The translations under genes were made by a program, and so were the position numbers. This document shows, piece after piece, positions 6,378 to 13,086 of a stretch of 14,383 nucleotides of DNA; position 1 is the stretch's first letter, and each line of letters opens with the position of its first letter. The notes under the pieces were generated by a model. It was not told where the DNA came from. It searched no databases and worked only from the letters and a program-made list of their open reading frames with translations. This stretch comes from Nitrosopumilales archaeon (lineage in GTDB: Archaea > Thermoproteota > Nitrososphaeria > Nitrososphaerales > Nitrosopumilaceae), in NCBI GenBank assembly GCA_016176745.1, contig JACOWO010000126.1, positions 1 through 14,383 on the forward strand. Reading direction: 5' to 3'.

Positions 6378-6387
6378 TATCTAGAAT

Positions 6388-8022
6388 CTAGTTGAATATT
6401 AACCCAGACAGTTTTATCTCAAATGCCACAACAGGCATACGCAGCTTAAAGTTCTCAACTATTGCAGGATCAATCTCACCAATTGCACCAACTTTAGAGT
6501 TTTTTGCAATTACATCTGCAGTTTTTCCTTTTGCAAAACAGAAATGAGTCGATGTCTTTGTTTCACACTCTATGTTAAATCCAGTTTTTAGTGTTGACTG
6601 GAGAATTGATTTTATTTCTGAATAATTTGCATCCTTGTGTGCACTGATACAACACAAAGAGAGTTCTTCTTTTATTGTATCATCTGCAGAAAAAACTGTT
6701 CCAATTTCAAATAATTTTTGCGGATATTGTTCATGTACATTTCTTGATAGAGTATCAAGCAAGCTTGGAAGCAGCATATCACGAAGAATTGTATGCTCCT
6801 GACTTTTTGACTCGACAACTTGGATAAAGCCAAACGAGTCCCGATTTGTCATGCCATATTGGATGTTTTTGCTAACAAGGCTAGAGTTTAGCGCTTCAGT
6901 AAATCCAAGGCCTACCATGATTTTGCTTAGCAAGTCAAGCTGCTTTGTTACAATATTTTTTTGCCCAACCGCAGATGATTGTGGAAGAGTAGGTTTTAGA
7001 TTTTCAATTCCATAACCTAGTGCAACTTCTTCTATCAGGTCCATTGGCCCAAGTATGTCAAATCGAAATCTTGGGATTGTGCATGAAATGCTATTTCTTT
7101 TTGGCAATGCATCCAGTCTACATTTTTTTAATGCAGCTAAGATAACAGATGATGACGTCTTTAGGCCAAGAATCTTGTTTGCAAGCTCCACACCAAGACT
7201 CATTTTTTTTGTTTTAAGTGATGGTGTTGTATTATTTGCCCCTGAAATTTGTACTGATGTTAATAAAAATCCCGCATTTTGCAGAGTTGCAGCTACAACT
7301 GATAGTGTATCTTCGGCAGTATTTTTGTCAGTGGCTGTAACTTCAACTAGAATATTTTTTGTTGATGTTGAGACTGTTGTCAGTGCAGAATTAATTATTG
7401 GTGGAAATGATATCGTATTTCCTTTTGCATCTAAAATAATTGGCACGGATTCTGCGTTTTCAAGCAGCTTGCCGTATTGTATGCCAACTTCGGTGTTTTC
7501 CAGTATTTCAGATATGGACTTTTCAGTTTCTGAGCCTAGTGGAATGAATCTGTGCTCCTTAGCGGCAGTTGTGTAACGTATTGGAAACTCGATTTTATCT
7601 AAATCATGAATGCCAATTGAGGATTTTTTCCTGTTCCTTCCAATTCCAAAGTGAAGATCCTCTTGAAGTGTGATTAGCTGTCTTATTGTCTCGTCATCCA
7701 GATTTCCGTTTTTTGCAACAATTGCTGTAACATATGGGCGTATTTTTTTTACAGATTGGTCTGCCTTTAGCTGGTAAGGTCCTCTTTTTACATCCAATTT
7801 AACTACCCCTTTTTTTATTCCCAAAAGGCCCTGAAGGCCTGCTGCGATTCCAAAGTCTGTTGCATAGTCTGGCCTGTTTGGGCTGTACTCTACGCGAATG
7901 TACTGGTTTGTTTGCTCTTCGATATCAAGGCCAAGAAATGGAATGGCAGAAATTATTTTTTCTTTGCTTGTCTTGCCAACCAGTCTTTGCAGTCTATCAA
8001 GGTATAGTGTTACTACTGGCAT
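6388..8022 (-). CDS. pheT: Phenylalanyl-tRNA synthetase beta subunit
   Basis: The beta subunit of the alpha2-beta2 PheRS, which attaches phenylalanine to tRNA-Phe. It carries the editing and tRNA-contacting domains of the archaeal/eukaryotic short form. From this start it has 544 residues. In order they are an N-terminal domain (VEYSPNRPDYATDFGIAAGLQGLLG), the B3/4 editing domain (about 95-265), the B5 domain (about 270-340, with IPRFRFDILGPMDLIEEVALGYGIE) and the catalytic-core-like domain (about 350-544, with LNSSLVS, LRDMLLPSLLDTLSRN, LFEIGTVF and GAIGEIDP). I chose the ATG at 8022 (MPVVTLYLDRLQRLVGK) over the longer 8043 start, which adds seven residues (MAEDCNT), because archaeal PheT usually begins this way. 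It then overlaps the pheS stop by ten bases (ATGCCAGTAG), indicating translational coupling. Confidence 0.94.
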   Translation of the reverse strand: MPVVTLYLDRLQRLVGKTSKEKIISAIPFLGLDIEEQTNQYIRVEYSPNRPDYATDFGIAAGLQGLLGIKKGVVKLDVKRGPYQLKADQSVKKIRPYVTAIVAKNGNLDDETIRQLITLQEDLHFGIGRNRKKSSIGIHDLDKIEFPIRYTTAAKEHRFIPLGSETEKSISEILENTEVGIQYGKLLENAESVPIILDAKGNTISFPPIINSALTTVSTSTKNILVEVTATDKNTAEDTLSVVAATLQNAGFLLTSVQISGANNTTPSLKTKKMSLGVELANKILGLKTSSSVILAALKKCRLDALPKRNSISCTIPRFRFDILGPMDLIEEVALGYGIENLKPTLPQSSAVGQKNIVTKQLDLLSKIMVGLGFTEALNSSLVSKNIQYGMTNRDSFGFIQVVESKSQEHTILRDMLLPSLLDTLSRNVHEQYPQKLFEIGTVFSADDTIKEELSLCCISAHKDANYSEIKSILQSTLKTGFNIECETKTSTHFCFAKGKTADVIAKNSKVGAIGEIDPAIVENFKLRMPVVAFEIKLSGLIFN

Positions 8023-9443
8023 TGTATTGCAGTCCTCAGCCAACCAAGATTATTGTTGTAAAATTCTCTTACATCATCTAATCCATACTTTAGCATCGCA
8101 ATGCGTTCTATTCCCCCGCCCCATGCAAGAACAGGTTTTGTGATACCTAGCGGCTTTGTAACTTCGGGTCTGAAAATTCCCATGCCAAACAGCTCAACCC
8201 ATTTTCCGAGTCTTTCGTTGTAAACCATGCTTTGCAGTGATGGTTCAGTGTATGGAAAAAATGTTGGCCAAAACTTTACCTTTGGAAGACCCATCTTGCG
8301 GTAAAACTCTTGCTGCAGTCCCATAAGATCGCGGAGTGTCACATCTTTTCCAACAACAATTCCTTCAACTTGGTTGAATTCAGCTAGATGTTTGTAGCTT
8401 ACCTTTTCATTTCGAAAAACTCGGCCTAGCGAAAATATCCTTGCCTCGTCAGGTTTTTGGTCTGCAAGATACTTTATTGTAACACATGTTGTGTGGGTTC
8501 GAAGTACCATCTTTTTTGCCTCTTCTATGCTCCAGTTGTATCGCCATCCAAGCTTGTGTGATTTTGATACTTGCTTTATCTGATTTGGGCTAGCAATTTT
8601 GTCTGCAACAGAGTCTTTGATGTAAAATGTGTCCTGCATTTCCCTTGCCGGATGGTCCTGTGGAGTGAATAGTGCATCAAAGTTCCAAAAGCTTGGCTGC
8701 GTAAAGTTTCCAAGCACTTCGGTAAATCCAAGGCTTGCAAAAATTTCACGAATCTCGTTTATCACTTCTTTTAGTGGATGTGCTCTTGCAACAAATGTGG
8801 CAGGAACGGATGCAACAACATCAATTTCTGCAAGATCAGTTTGGCTTGTATCAATGTCTTTTGCCTTTTCAGTTAGTGAGATTGTTTTTGATTTTTTAAC
8901 AATCTCTTCAATGAGGCCAAGTTTTTTGAGACGAAAATAGCCGACAAGTTTTTCGTGCTGACTTTTATCATGGTATAATGCATTTTGATCAAAGTTTCCC
9001 TGGTTTATTTCCTGGAGAACTTTTTCTTCAGCAGATTGTGGTGGGTCTTGAACTTTGAGTGAAATTTTTGTTGTAGAGTCGTCTTTGTCGATTGTAATCC
9101 AGTCGTTTCTTTTTGCATTAGATACAGCTGCATGAAAATCTGATTCTGATAGGGATTGTTTTGCCTCATCAAATGATTTTGGTCCTTCCTTTAACAGGTG
9201 AACTAGTTTTCTTTCAGGCAAACCACTTTTGAGCACTTCAGATCCTGAAGAGCTAAGATTGTGTTTAGTTTCTTGTGACTCGATAACATCAGCAAGTTCT
9301 TTTAGTTTTAGCCATTCAATTCCACGTCGAACCTGATCAGATGAAAGATCCGTTTTTTGTTCTAGTTCTTCGATGTTGAGTTTTTCTGTTTCCTTTAATG
9401 CGTTGATGATTTTTTTTTCAATAGGATGAAGAACTTGGGACAA
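8013..9443 (-). CDS. pheS: Phenylalanyl-tRNA synthetase alpha subunit
   Basis: The catalytic class II subunit of PheRS. N-terminal winged-helix-like regions (about 1-200, e.g. EELEQKTDLSSDQVRRGIEWLK) contact tRNA. The class II core follows: HPLKEVINEIREIFASLGF, the motif 2 region GRVFRNEKVSYKHLAEFNQVEG, FWPTFFPYTEPSLQS in the Phe pocket, and motif 3 AWGGGIERIAMLKYGL near the C-terminus. Length is normal for archaeal PheS. No ATG is available. The TTG at 9443 (leading to SQVLHPIEKKI) is preferred because it lies about 26 bases from the centre of the TATA box at 9466-9473. The TTG at 9452 gives three more residues (479 total) but is only about 18 bases from the box. The gene heads a pheS-pheT operon. 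Confidence 0.93.
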   Translation of the reverse strand: MSQVLHPIEKKIINALKETEKLNIEELEQKTDLSSDQVRRGIEWLKLKELADVIESQETKHNLSSSGSEVLKSGLPERKLVHLLKEGPKSFDEAKQSLSESDFHAAVSNAKRNDWITIDKDDSTTKISLKVQDPPQSAEEKVLQEINQGNFDQNALYHDKSQHEKLVGYFRLKKLGLIEEIVKKSKTISLTEKAKDIDTSQTDLAEIDVVASVPATFVARAHPLKEVINEIREIFASLGFTEVLGNFTQPSFWNFDALFTPQDHPAREMQDTFYIKDSVADKIASPNQIKQVSKSHKLGWRYNWSIEEAKKMVLRTHTTCVTIKYLADQKPDEARIFSLGRVFRNEKVSYKHLAEFNQVEGIVVGKDVTLRDLMGLQQEFYRKMGLPKVKFWPTFFPYTEPSLQSMVYNERLGKWVELFGMGIFRPEVTKPLGITKPVLAWGGGIERIAMLKYGLDDVREFYNNNLGWLRTAIQCQ

Positions 9444-9465
9444 TATTACCAAGTCCTAAAAAGAC

Positions 9466-9473
9466 TTTTTAAA
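9466..9473. promoter_or_regulatory. TATA element shared by divergent pheS and trpS
   Basis: TTTTTAAA (TTTAAAAA on the minus strand) is centred at about 9469.5. The trpS ATG at 9495 is about 26 bases to the right and the pheS TTG at 9443 about 27 bases to the left. One near-symmetric element could therefore place both leaderless start sites. An AAGTC/GACTT inverted repeat (9451-9455, 9461-9465), with a third AAGTC at 9483-9487, surrounds it. Confidence 0.5.
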
Positions 9474-9494
9474 CCTTAATGCAAGTCAAAATGA

Positions 9495-10603
9495 ATGCCG
9501 ACTGATGACTTTATTGTAACACCGTGGCATGTAGAAGGCGAGATAGATTATGACAAGCTGATAAAACAGTTTGGGACTGAAAAAATTTCAAAACAACTTT
9601 TGCAGCGAATTGAAGAGATAACCGGCGAATCACACTTTATGTTACGAAGAGGTATTTTTTTCTCGCATCGAGATCTTGGCAGAATCCTAGATGATTATGA
9701 GAAAGGAAAGAAGTTTTTCCTCTATACCGGACGAGGCCCTTCAGGACATACGCACATTGGCCATCTTGTGCCTTGGGTCTTTGCAAAATGGCTACAGGAA
9801 AAGTTTGACGTTAACATGTATTTTCAGCTAACAGATGATGAAAAGTTCTATGCAAAACAAAACATGACGCTTGAGGAAACAAGGCTTTTTGCAAACGAAA
9901 ATGCACTTGACTTTATTGCGCTTGGCTTCAAGCCAGAGAACACAAAAATAATAATCGATACAAAAAACATCAAGACGCTTTATCCAATTGCAGCACAGGT
10001 TGCAAAAAAGATCAACTTTTCAAATACAAAGGCAGTCTTTGGTTTTACAAACGAGACAAATGCTGGAATGATTTTTTATACAGCACTCCAGTCAGCGCCA
10101 TGCTTTCTTGAAGACAAGCCAGTACTGATACCGCTAGGTGTTGACCAAGACCCGCACTTTAGAATAACACGAGATGTTGCACCAAAAATTGGAAAGATAA
10201 AGCCTGCCTTGATTCACAACATCATGATACCATCACTTGAAGGGCCTGGAGGAAAAATGTCTGCCTCTGAGGAGACGACTACAATTTACACAACAGATTC
10301 TCCAGAGATTGTAAAAAAGAAGGTAAACAAGTATGCATTTTCGGGTGGCCAGCCAGACATTGAAGAACATCGAAAAAAAGGTGGAAATCCAGACATTGAT
10401 GTGTCATACCAGTATCTTAGAATTTTCTTTGAGCCAGATGATTCCAAGCTGAAAAAAATCTATGACGACTACAAGTCAGGCAAGATGCTATCAGGTGAGC
10501 TAAAGGCAATTCTTATTGAAAAGATAAACCAGTTTCTCAAAGTCATCAGGAAAAGCGTGAAAAAGCAAGAGACAAGTTAGACAAATACTTGCTTGAAGAT
10601 TAA
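9495..10603 (+). CDS. trpS: Tryptophanyl-tRNA synthetase (C-terminus frameshifted as read)
   Basis: Class I synthetase charging tRNA-Trp, of the archaeal/eukaryotic type. Visible are an N-terminal extension (VTPWHVEGEIDYDKLIKQFG), the HIGH signature at 87-90 (GPSGHTHIGHLVPW), the Trp-pocket region (FGFTNETNAGMIFYTALQSA), VDQDPHFRITRDVA, and the KMSKS-type loop KMSAS at 254-258. As read, the frame ends at 10580 (361 residues) with an atypical tail after K349. Restoring one base near 10539-10544 gives HQEKREKARDKLDKYLLED and a stop at 10601-10603. That tail is a typical charged helix, and the stop overlaps the next ATG as TAATG. Corrected length is 369 residues; 1109 bases plus one is exactly 370 codons. 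Catalytic residues are unaffected. The leaderless ATG is 26 bases from the TATA centre. Confidence 0.94.
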
Positions 10604-10887
10604 TGAAGAAAAAATTTCTCTGTACTGACAAATACGAAGCAAGAAAACTGGCAAGTTTGGTTTTCATAAAAGATGGAAACGAGACTTTTATCACCGAGGT
10701 TTTAGATGTGATTGAAAACGAAATAATTGTCGGGCTAAAAGACAAGTCTGCCCACAGCATACTGCTAAAGGATCAAAGGCAGGCCGAAGAGTTTACCGAC
10801 TTTATTCAATCTGTCATAGAAAAGCAGCACAAGATAACTCACGCAGAAGCAATCAATGACGAGATAGAAATTGAAAAAGGAATCTAA
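10603..10887 (+). CDS. Small unknown protein coupled to trpS
   Basis: A 94-residue, highly charged soluble protein (MKKKFLCTDKYEARKLASLV and on) with a beta-rich first half (FIKDGNETFITEVLDVIENEIIVGLK) and a helical, acidic second half (QRQAEEFTDFIQSVIEKQHK). I do not recognise a family and see no catalytic motif. Its ATG overlaps the corrected trpS stop by one base (TAATG), so it is probably translated by coupling to trpS. That arrangement suggests co-expression but does not show a role in tRNA charging. There is no promoter of its own. Confidence 0.75.
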   Translation: MKKKFLCTDKYEARKLASLVFIKDGNETFITEVLDVIENEIIVGLKDKSAHSILLKDQRQAEEFTDFIQSVIEKQHKITHAEAINDEIEIEKGI

Positions 10888-10923
10888 GTTCAGTGCTAGT
10901 GGGTTATTTTAGTTCTAGAATTC

Positions 10924-11043
10924 TCAAAAATTTAGACTAGCAATTTTTGATTGTTTGAAACACTTGCAATCGCAATCAAACATTCCGGTTTTTCCCATAC
11001 ACTCATCATGATGTTCATTATAGCATTTTGTACACGTAACCAT
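10924..11043 (-). CDS. 39-residue Cys-rich protein, probable zinc binding
   Basis: A complete tiny ORF beginning MVTCTKCYNEHHDECMGK and ending DCDCKCFKQSKIASLNF. Cysteines are at 4, 7, 15, 24, 26 and 28, with His at 11-12, a dense metal-ligand pattern. Such short Cys/His proteins are common in thaumarchaeal genomes, as I recall, but the function is unknown. The start is supported by a TATA-like CTATTTATC on the minus strand, centred about 30 bases upstream. It may equally be a small zinc-finger nucleic-acid binder or an iron-sulfur or metal chaperone; nothing in the sequence decides. Confidence 0.6.
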   Translation of the reverse strand: MVTCTKCYNEHHDECMGKTGMFDCDCKCFKQSKIASLNF

Positions 11044-11132
11044 AAGTGACTTCTTTTAGCTGTGTGCTAGATAAATAGCCATGTTATTGACAAAACAGAA
11101 TAAAATTCAGAATAGTTTAAGGATTAAATCTG

Positions 11133-11312
11133 TTATATGCCAAACTCAATTGCTTTAGAGTTGCCACATCTAATGCAGGTATTTTTTTCTAGTGGCTGAC
11201 CGCATTTTCTGCAAAACTTGCTAAATTTATCTACAGTTTGTCTTTTCATTATTTTTTTAATCAAAACTAGAGCGACTAAGACTCCGATGCCAATTGCGAT
11301 AAACTGAATCAT
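11133..11312 (-). CDS. 59-residue membrane-anchored zinc-ribbon protein
   Basis: MIQFIAIGIGVLVALVLIKK forms a single N-terminal membrane helix (residues about 3-18), followed by a basic linker (KKIMKRQTVDKFSK). A C-terminal zinc ribbon has two CxxC knuckles: FCRKCGQP (Cys 34 and 37) and TCIRCGN (Cys 46 and 49). This anchor-plus-ribbon design is typical of many small archaeal proteins of unknown role. The ATG at 11312 lies about 29 bases downstream of a TATA-like CTTTATCATC (minus strand). No partner or enzyme activity can be inferred. Confidence 0.7.
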   Translation of the reverse strand: MIQFIAIGIGVLVALVLIKKIMKRQTVDKFSKFCRKCGQPLEKNTCIRCGNSKAIEFGI

Positions 11313-11417
11313 GTGCTATCTCGTGATTTTGCTTGATGATAAAGGTTTGACATCATAAAATAGATGCTATCAGGAACAAAAATAGGTATATGCCAAACCT
11401 AATCTTCTCATTTTTTC

Positions 11418-11594
11418 TTAATTGCTAGTACACAATTTACAAGGAGAAAAATTTTTGGCTTGAGCATTTTCTAGTGTATCTGGATCAAAGTACTGTTTGT
11501 CTTTTAATCCGATATTGATGATTTTACATTCTTCTTTCATGTTGGCTAGATGATGTACAATGTTGTTTTGTTTGTCCCCAAGAAAACCAGGCAT
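11418..11594 (-). CDS. 58-residue protein with C-terminal CxxC, unknown function
   Basis: The protein begins MPGFLGDKQNNIVHHLANMK and ends NFSPCKLCTSN, with a CxxC at residues 52-55 and another Cys at 23. There is no membrane segment. A stop codon lies four codons upstream of the ATG, so the start at 11594 is the first available. It begins only seven bases after the stop of the zinc-finger gene at 11601-11817, so the two are probably co-transcribed. The CxxC could be half of a zinc site completed by dimerisation, or a redox pair; neither can be shown. Confidence 0.6.
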   Translation of the reverse strand: MPGFLGDKQNNIVHHLANMKEECKIINIGLKDKQYFDPDTLENAQAKNFSPCKLCTSN

Positions 11595-11600
11595 GCAAAA

Positions 11601-11817
11601 TCACTCAATATTCTTTGAGTGTGTTTTTTCATGGACAAGTACTTGCTCAAAGTTCTCCATATGTCCATCCCAATGAAAAGTGCAATTTGGGCAGTTCCAC
11701 TTCAATTCGTGTCTATTCCTTTTCAGGTTTCTTGCTATCAGATTCTTTGAATGCATTAACATCACTAGATGTATTTTCTTTTTTGCACTGTAATCTTCTA
11801 ATTATTTCTTTAAACAT
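11601..11817 (-). pseudogene. Small C2H2-type zinc-finger protein, probably one-base frameshifted
   Basis: Two overlapping frames appear to be one 71-residue gene. The first (start at 11817) reads MFKEIIRRLQCKKENTSSDV and ends PEKE at a TAG. The second carries RHELKWNCPNCTFHWDGHME followed by QVLVHEKTHSKNIE, a Cys2His2-like finger (CPNC followed by H-x4-H about thirty residues on). Deleting one base near 11713-11723 (run AAAAGG on the minus strand) joins them; 217 bases equals 72 codons plus one. A TATA-like TTCATATTACC centred about 24 bases before the ATG at 11817 supports the long form. An alternative is an intact 53-residue ORF, 11601-11762, encoding the finger with a basic leader (HSKNLIARNLKRNR). 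The finger frame is more certain than the join. Confidence 0.55.
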
Positions 11818-11953
11818 GGTCTTGTGTGGTCTTGTGGTAATATGAACCAGCGTAATCATGAAACAGATGAATTTCTGATGATCAACATTTGAAAAACTAG
11901 AACTACTTAATACCGATGAACGTGTTCTGTAATTAGAATGATTTTTTGGAATT

Positions 11954-12115
11954 TTGCCCAATTCAGAGATATACAAACTCGAGTCTATCTGGACTCAATT
12001 CTTGAATGATTATACGTGCACATGCGGTTGTGGTTGTCAAAATCCATCTGATGATTATGTTTGTCATGACTGTAAGATAGGATTGTGTAAAAATATTATA
12101 ATTGGAGTAACCTGA
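11954..12115 (+). CDS. 53-residue Cys-rich protein (TTG start), tentative
   Basis: The open frame encodes PNSEIYKLESIWTQFLNDYT followed by CTCGCGCQNPSDDYVCHDCK and IGLCKNIIIGVT. Cysteines fall in a CxCxCxC cluster, then CxxC and a last Cys, a dense metal-binding arrangement. A stop lies seven codons upstream and no ATG is available, so a TTG at 11954 is the likeliest start. A weak TATA-like CTTAATACC lies about 45 bases upstream. The regular Cys spacing argues for a real gene, but the unusual start keeps confidence moderate. It is divergent from the zinc-finger gene. Confidence 0.45.
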   Translation: MPNSEIYKLESIWTQFLNDYTCTCGCGCQNPSDDYVCHDCKIGLCKNIIIGVT

Positions 12116-12129
12116 CTGTATCTTCTGTT

Positions 12130-12270
12130 ATGACACAACCAAAAACCAAATCCAAACACCAAACTAACAAGAACAACAAAACAAAACCTGAAAATCTAAT
12201 GAAAAAAGAATATCAGGAATCCTATGAAGAGTTAAAGAAATCCATTACAGAAAATCAAAAACGAAAGTAA
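12130..12270 (+). CDS. 46-residue Lys/Asn-rich protein, unknown
   Basis: The protein begins MTQPKTKSKHQTNKNNKTKP and ends with a charged helix, EYQESYEELKKSITENQKRK. It is very basic and low-complexity in the first half, so an RNA- or DNA-associated or intrinsically disordered role is possible but unproven. TATTATAA at 12094-12101 lies about 32 bases before the ATG, giving a plausible promoter. Compositional bias means an accidental ORF cannot be excluded. It converges with the gene at 12277. Confidence 0.45.
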   Translation: MTQPKTKSKHQTNKNNKTKPENLMKKEYQESYEELKKSITENQKRK

Positions 12271-12276
12271 AAAGGA

Positions 12277-12528
12277 TCAGATAAGTGATTTGTCCATCTC
12301 AGTTGACATTATTTCCTGAACCTTGAGAAAATACAGCCTTGTAGAGTAGGGCATTGCATCCAAGTTGTTGTCAATTGCAATCATCAGATGCAGCCAGGGC
12401 GGTGCCATATCAATTGTTTCTGCAATAATTTTGTTGTACCAAAATGCCAGGTTTTCTGGGTCTAGTCCTTCCTTTAGATTGGTAATATCGCTGCCAAGTT
12501 TGCTTAGCATTTCGTTTGCTATGTTCAT
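12277..12528 (-). CDS. Small helical protein, unknown function
   Basis: An 83-residue protein, largely helical and acidic, beginning MNIANEMLSKLGSDITNLKE and with the aromatic, Pro-containing centre AFWYNKIIAETIDMAPPWLH (about 48-67) and a C-terminal stretch RLYFLKVQEIMSTEMD. No membrane segment is convincing. I do not recognise the family. It lies 53 bases downstream of coaD on the same strand, with an A/T-rich promoter-like gap (CGAATAAAAC) about 30 bases before the ATG, so it may be independently transcribed. Confidence 0.7.
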   Translation of the reverse strand: MNIANEMLSKLGSDITNLKEGLDPENLAFWYNKIIAETIDMAPPWLHLMIAIDNNLDAMPYSTRLYFLKVQEIMSTEMDKSLI

Positions 12529-12581
12529 TTTTCTATGATTGAAATTTTTTGTTTTATTCGGCTAGCTCAAAGATAGACAAG

Positions 12582-13058
12582 TTAGTTGTCAATTTGAGAC
12601 AAGTTGCCTTCTGCATCAATCTCAAAGCTTTTGATTCTAGTTGAGGAGATTCGCTTTCCATCTTGAGCCATAACCATTGGAATAGATACTACCTCTACTG
12701 GAGCAAGTTTTTTTTGTTTTCGCAAGTCATTTAGTATATCTCCTTGGTATCTTGTCTCTTCACTTGTAACAAGTGCTCCAACATTTCCCTCAATTGCTGC
12801 AGGGCCAAAATCATTTACAAGCTTGCTAATTTCATATGAAGTGTTTGGAAAGTGTCTTGAGATAGCTAATGTCAGCAGTGTGTGTCTTCTTGAATAGTTG
12901 TTAACTGGATTTTTTCCCTTTCTTATTGCAAGCTCATCGCTTGTCAGTCCGATTATCACTTTGGATGATATTGAAAACGCCTTTCTTAGAAGCTCGATGT
13001 GGCCCTTGTGGATTATATCAAATGTCCCGCCTAATGCGACTGTATTGAATTGAGGCAT
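12582..13058 (-). CDS. coaD: Phosphopantetheine adenylyltransferase, archaeal type
   Basis: This enzyme transfers AMP from ATP to 4'-phosphopantetheine to give dephospho-CoA, the penultimate step of CoA synthesis, in the cytoplasm. The 158-residue nucleotidyltransferase shows the N-terminal VALGGTFDIIHKGH with the HxGH signature at 17-20, the conserved KxG segment IRKGKNPVNNYSRR (45-58) and the ISSTRI motif at 137-142 that binds ATP phosphates. Length and motifs match archaeal/eukaryotic-type PPAT rather than the bacterial CoaD family. The ATG at 13058 is the first codon before the conserved strand. A TATA-like AATTTATTTTC is centred about 22 bases upstream, inside the end of the upstream secreted-protein gene. 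CoA demand is high in autotrophs using acyl-CoA cycles; that link is background inference. Confidence 0.93.
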   Translation of the reverse strand: MPQFNTVALGGTFDIIHKGHIELLRKAFSISSKVIIGLTSDELAIRKGKNPVNNYSRRHTLLTLAISRHFPNTSYEISKLVNDFGPAAIEGNVGALVTSEETRYQGDILNDLRKQKKLAPVEVVSIPMVMAQDGKRISSTRIKSFEIDAEGNLSQIDN

Positions 13059-13086
13059 GAGTTTTGTTGTTTGTTTGAAAATAAAT

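Noticed and set aside
7055..7576. 173-codon plus-strand frame inside pheT
   Set aside because: Shadow of the conserved PheT frame.
11134..11399. 12-base direct repeat TATATGCCAAAC (11134 and 11390 areas)
   Set aside because: Only two copies, one inside the 3' end of a gene; too short and isolated to be a repeat element.
11713..11976. 87-codon frame starting at 11976
   Set aside because: The N-terminal half has no coding character. A TATA-like element at about 11841 lies inside it, just before the better ATG at 11817.
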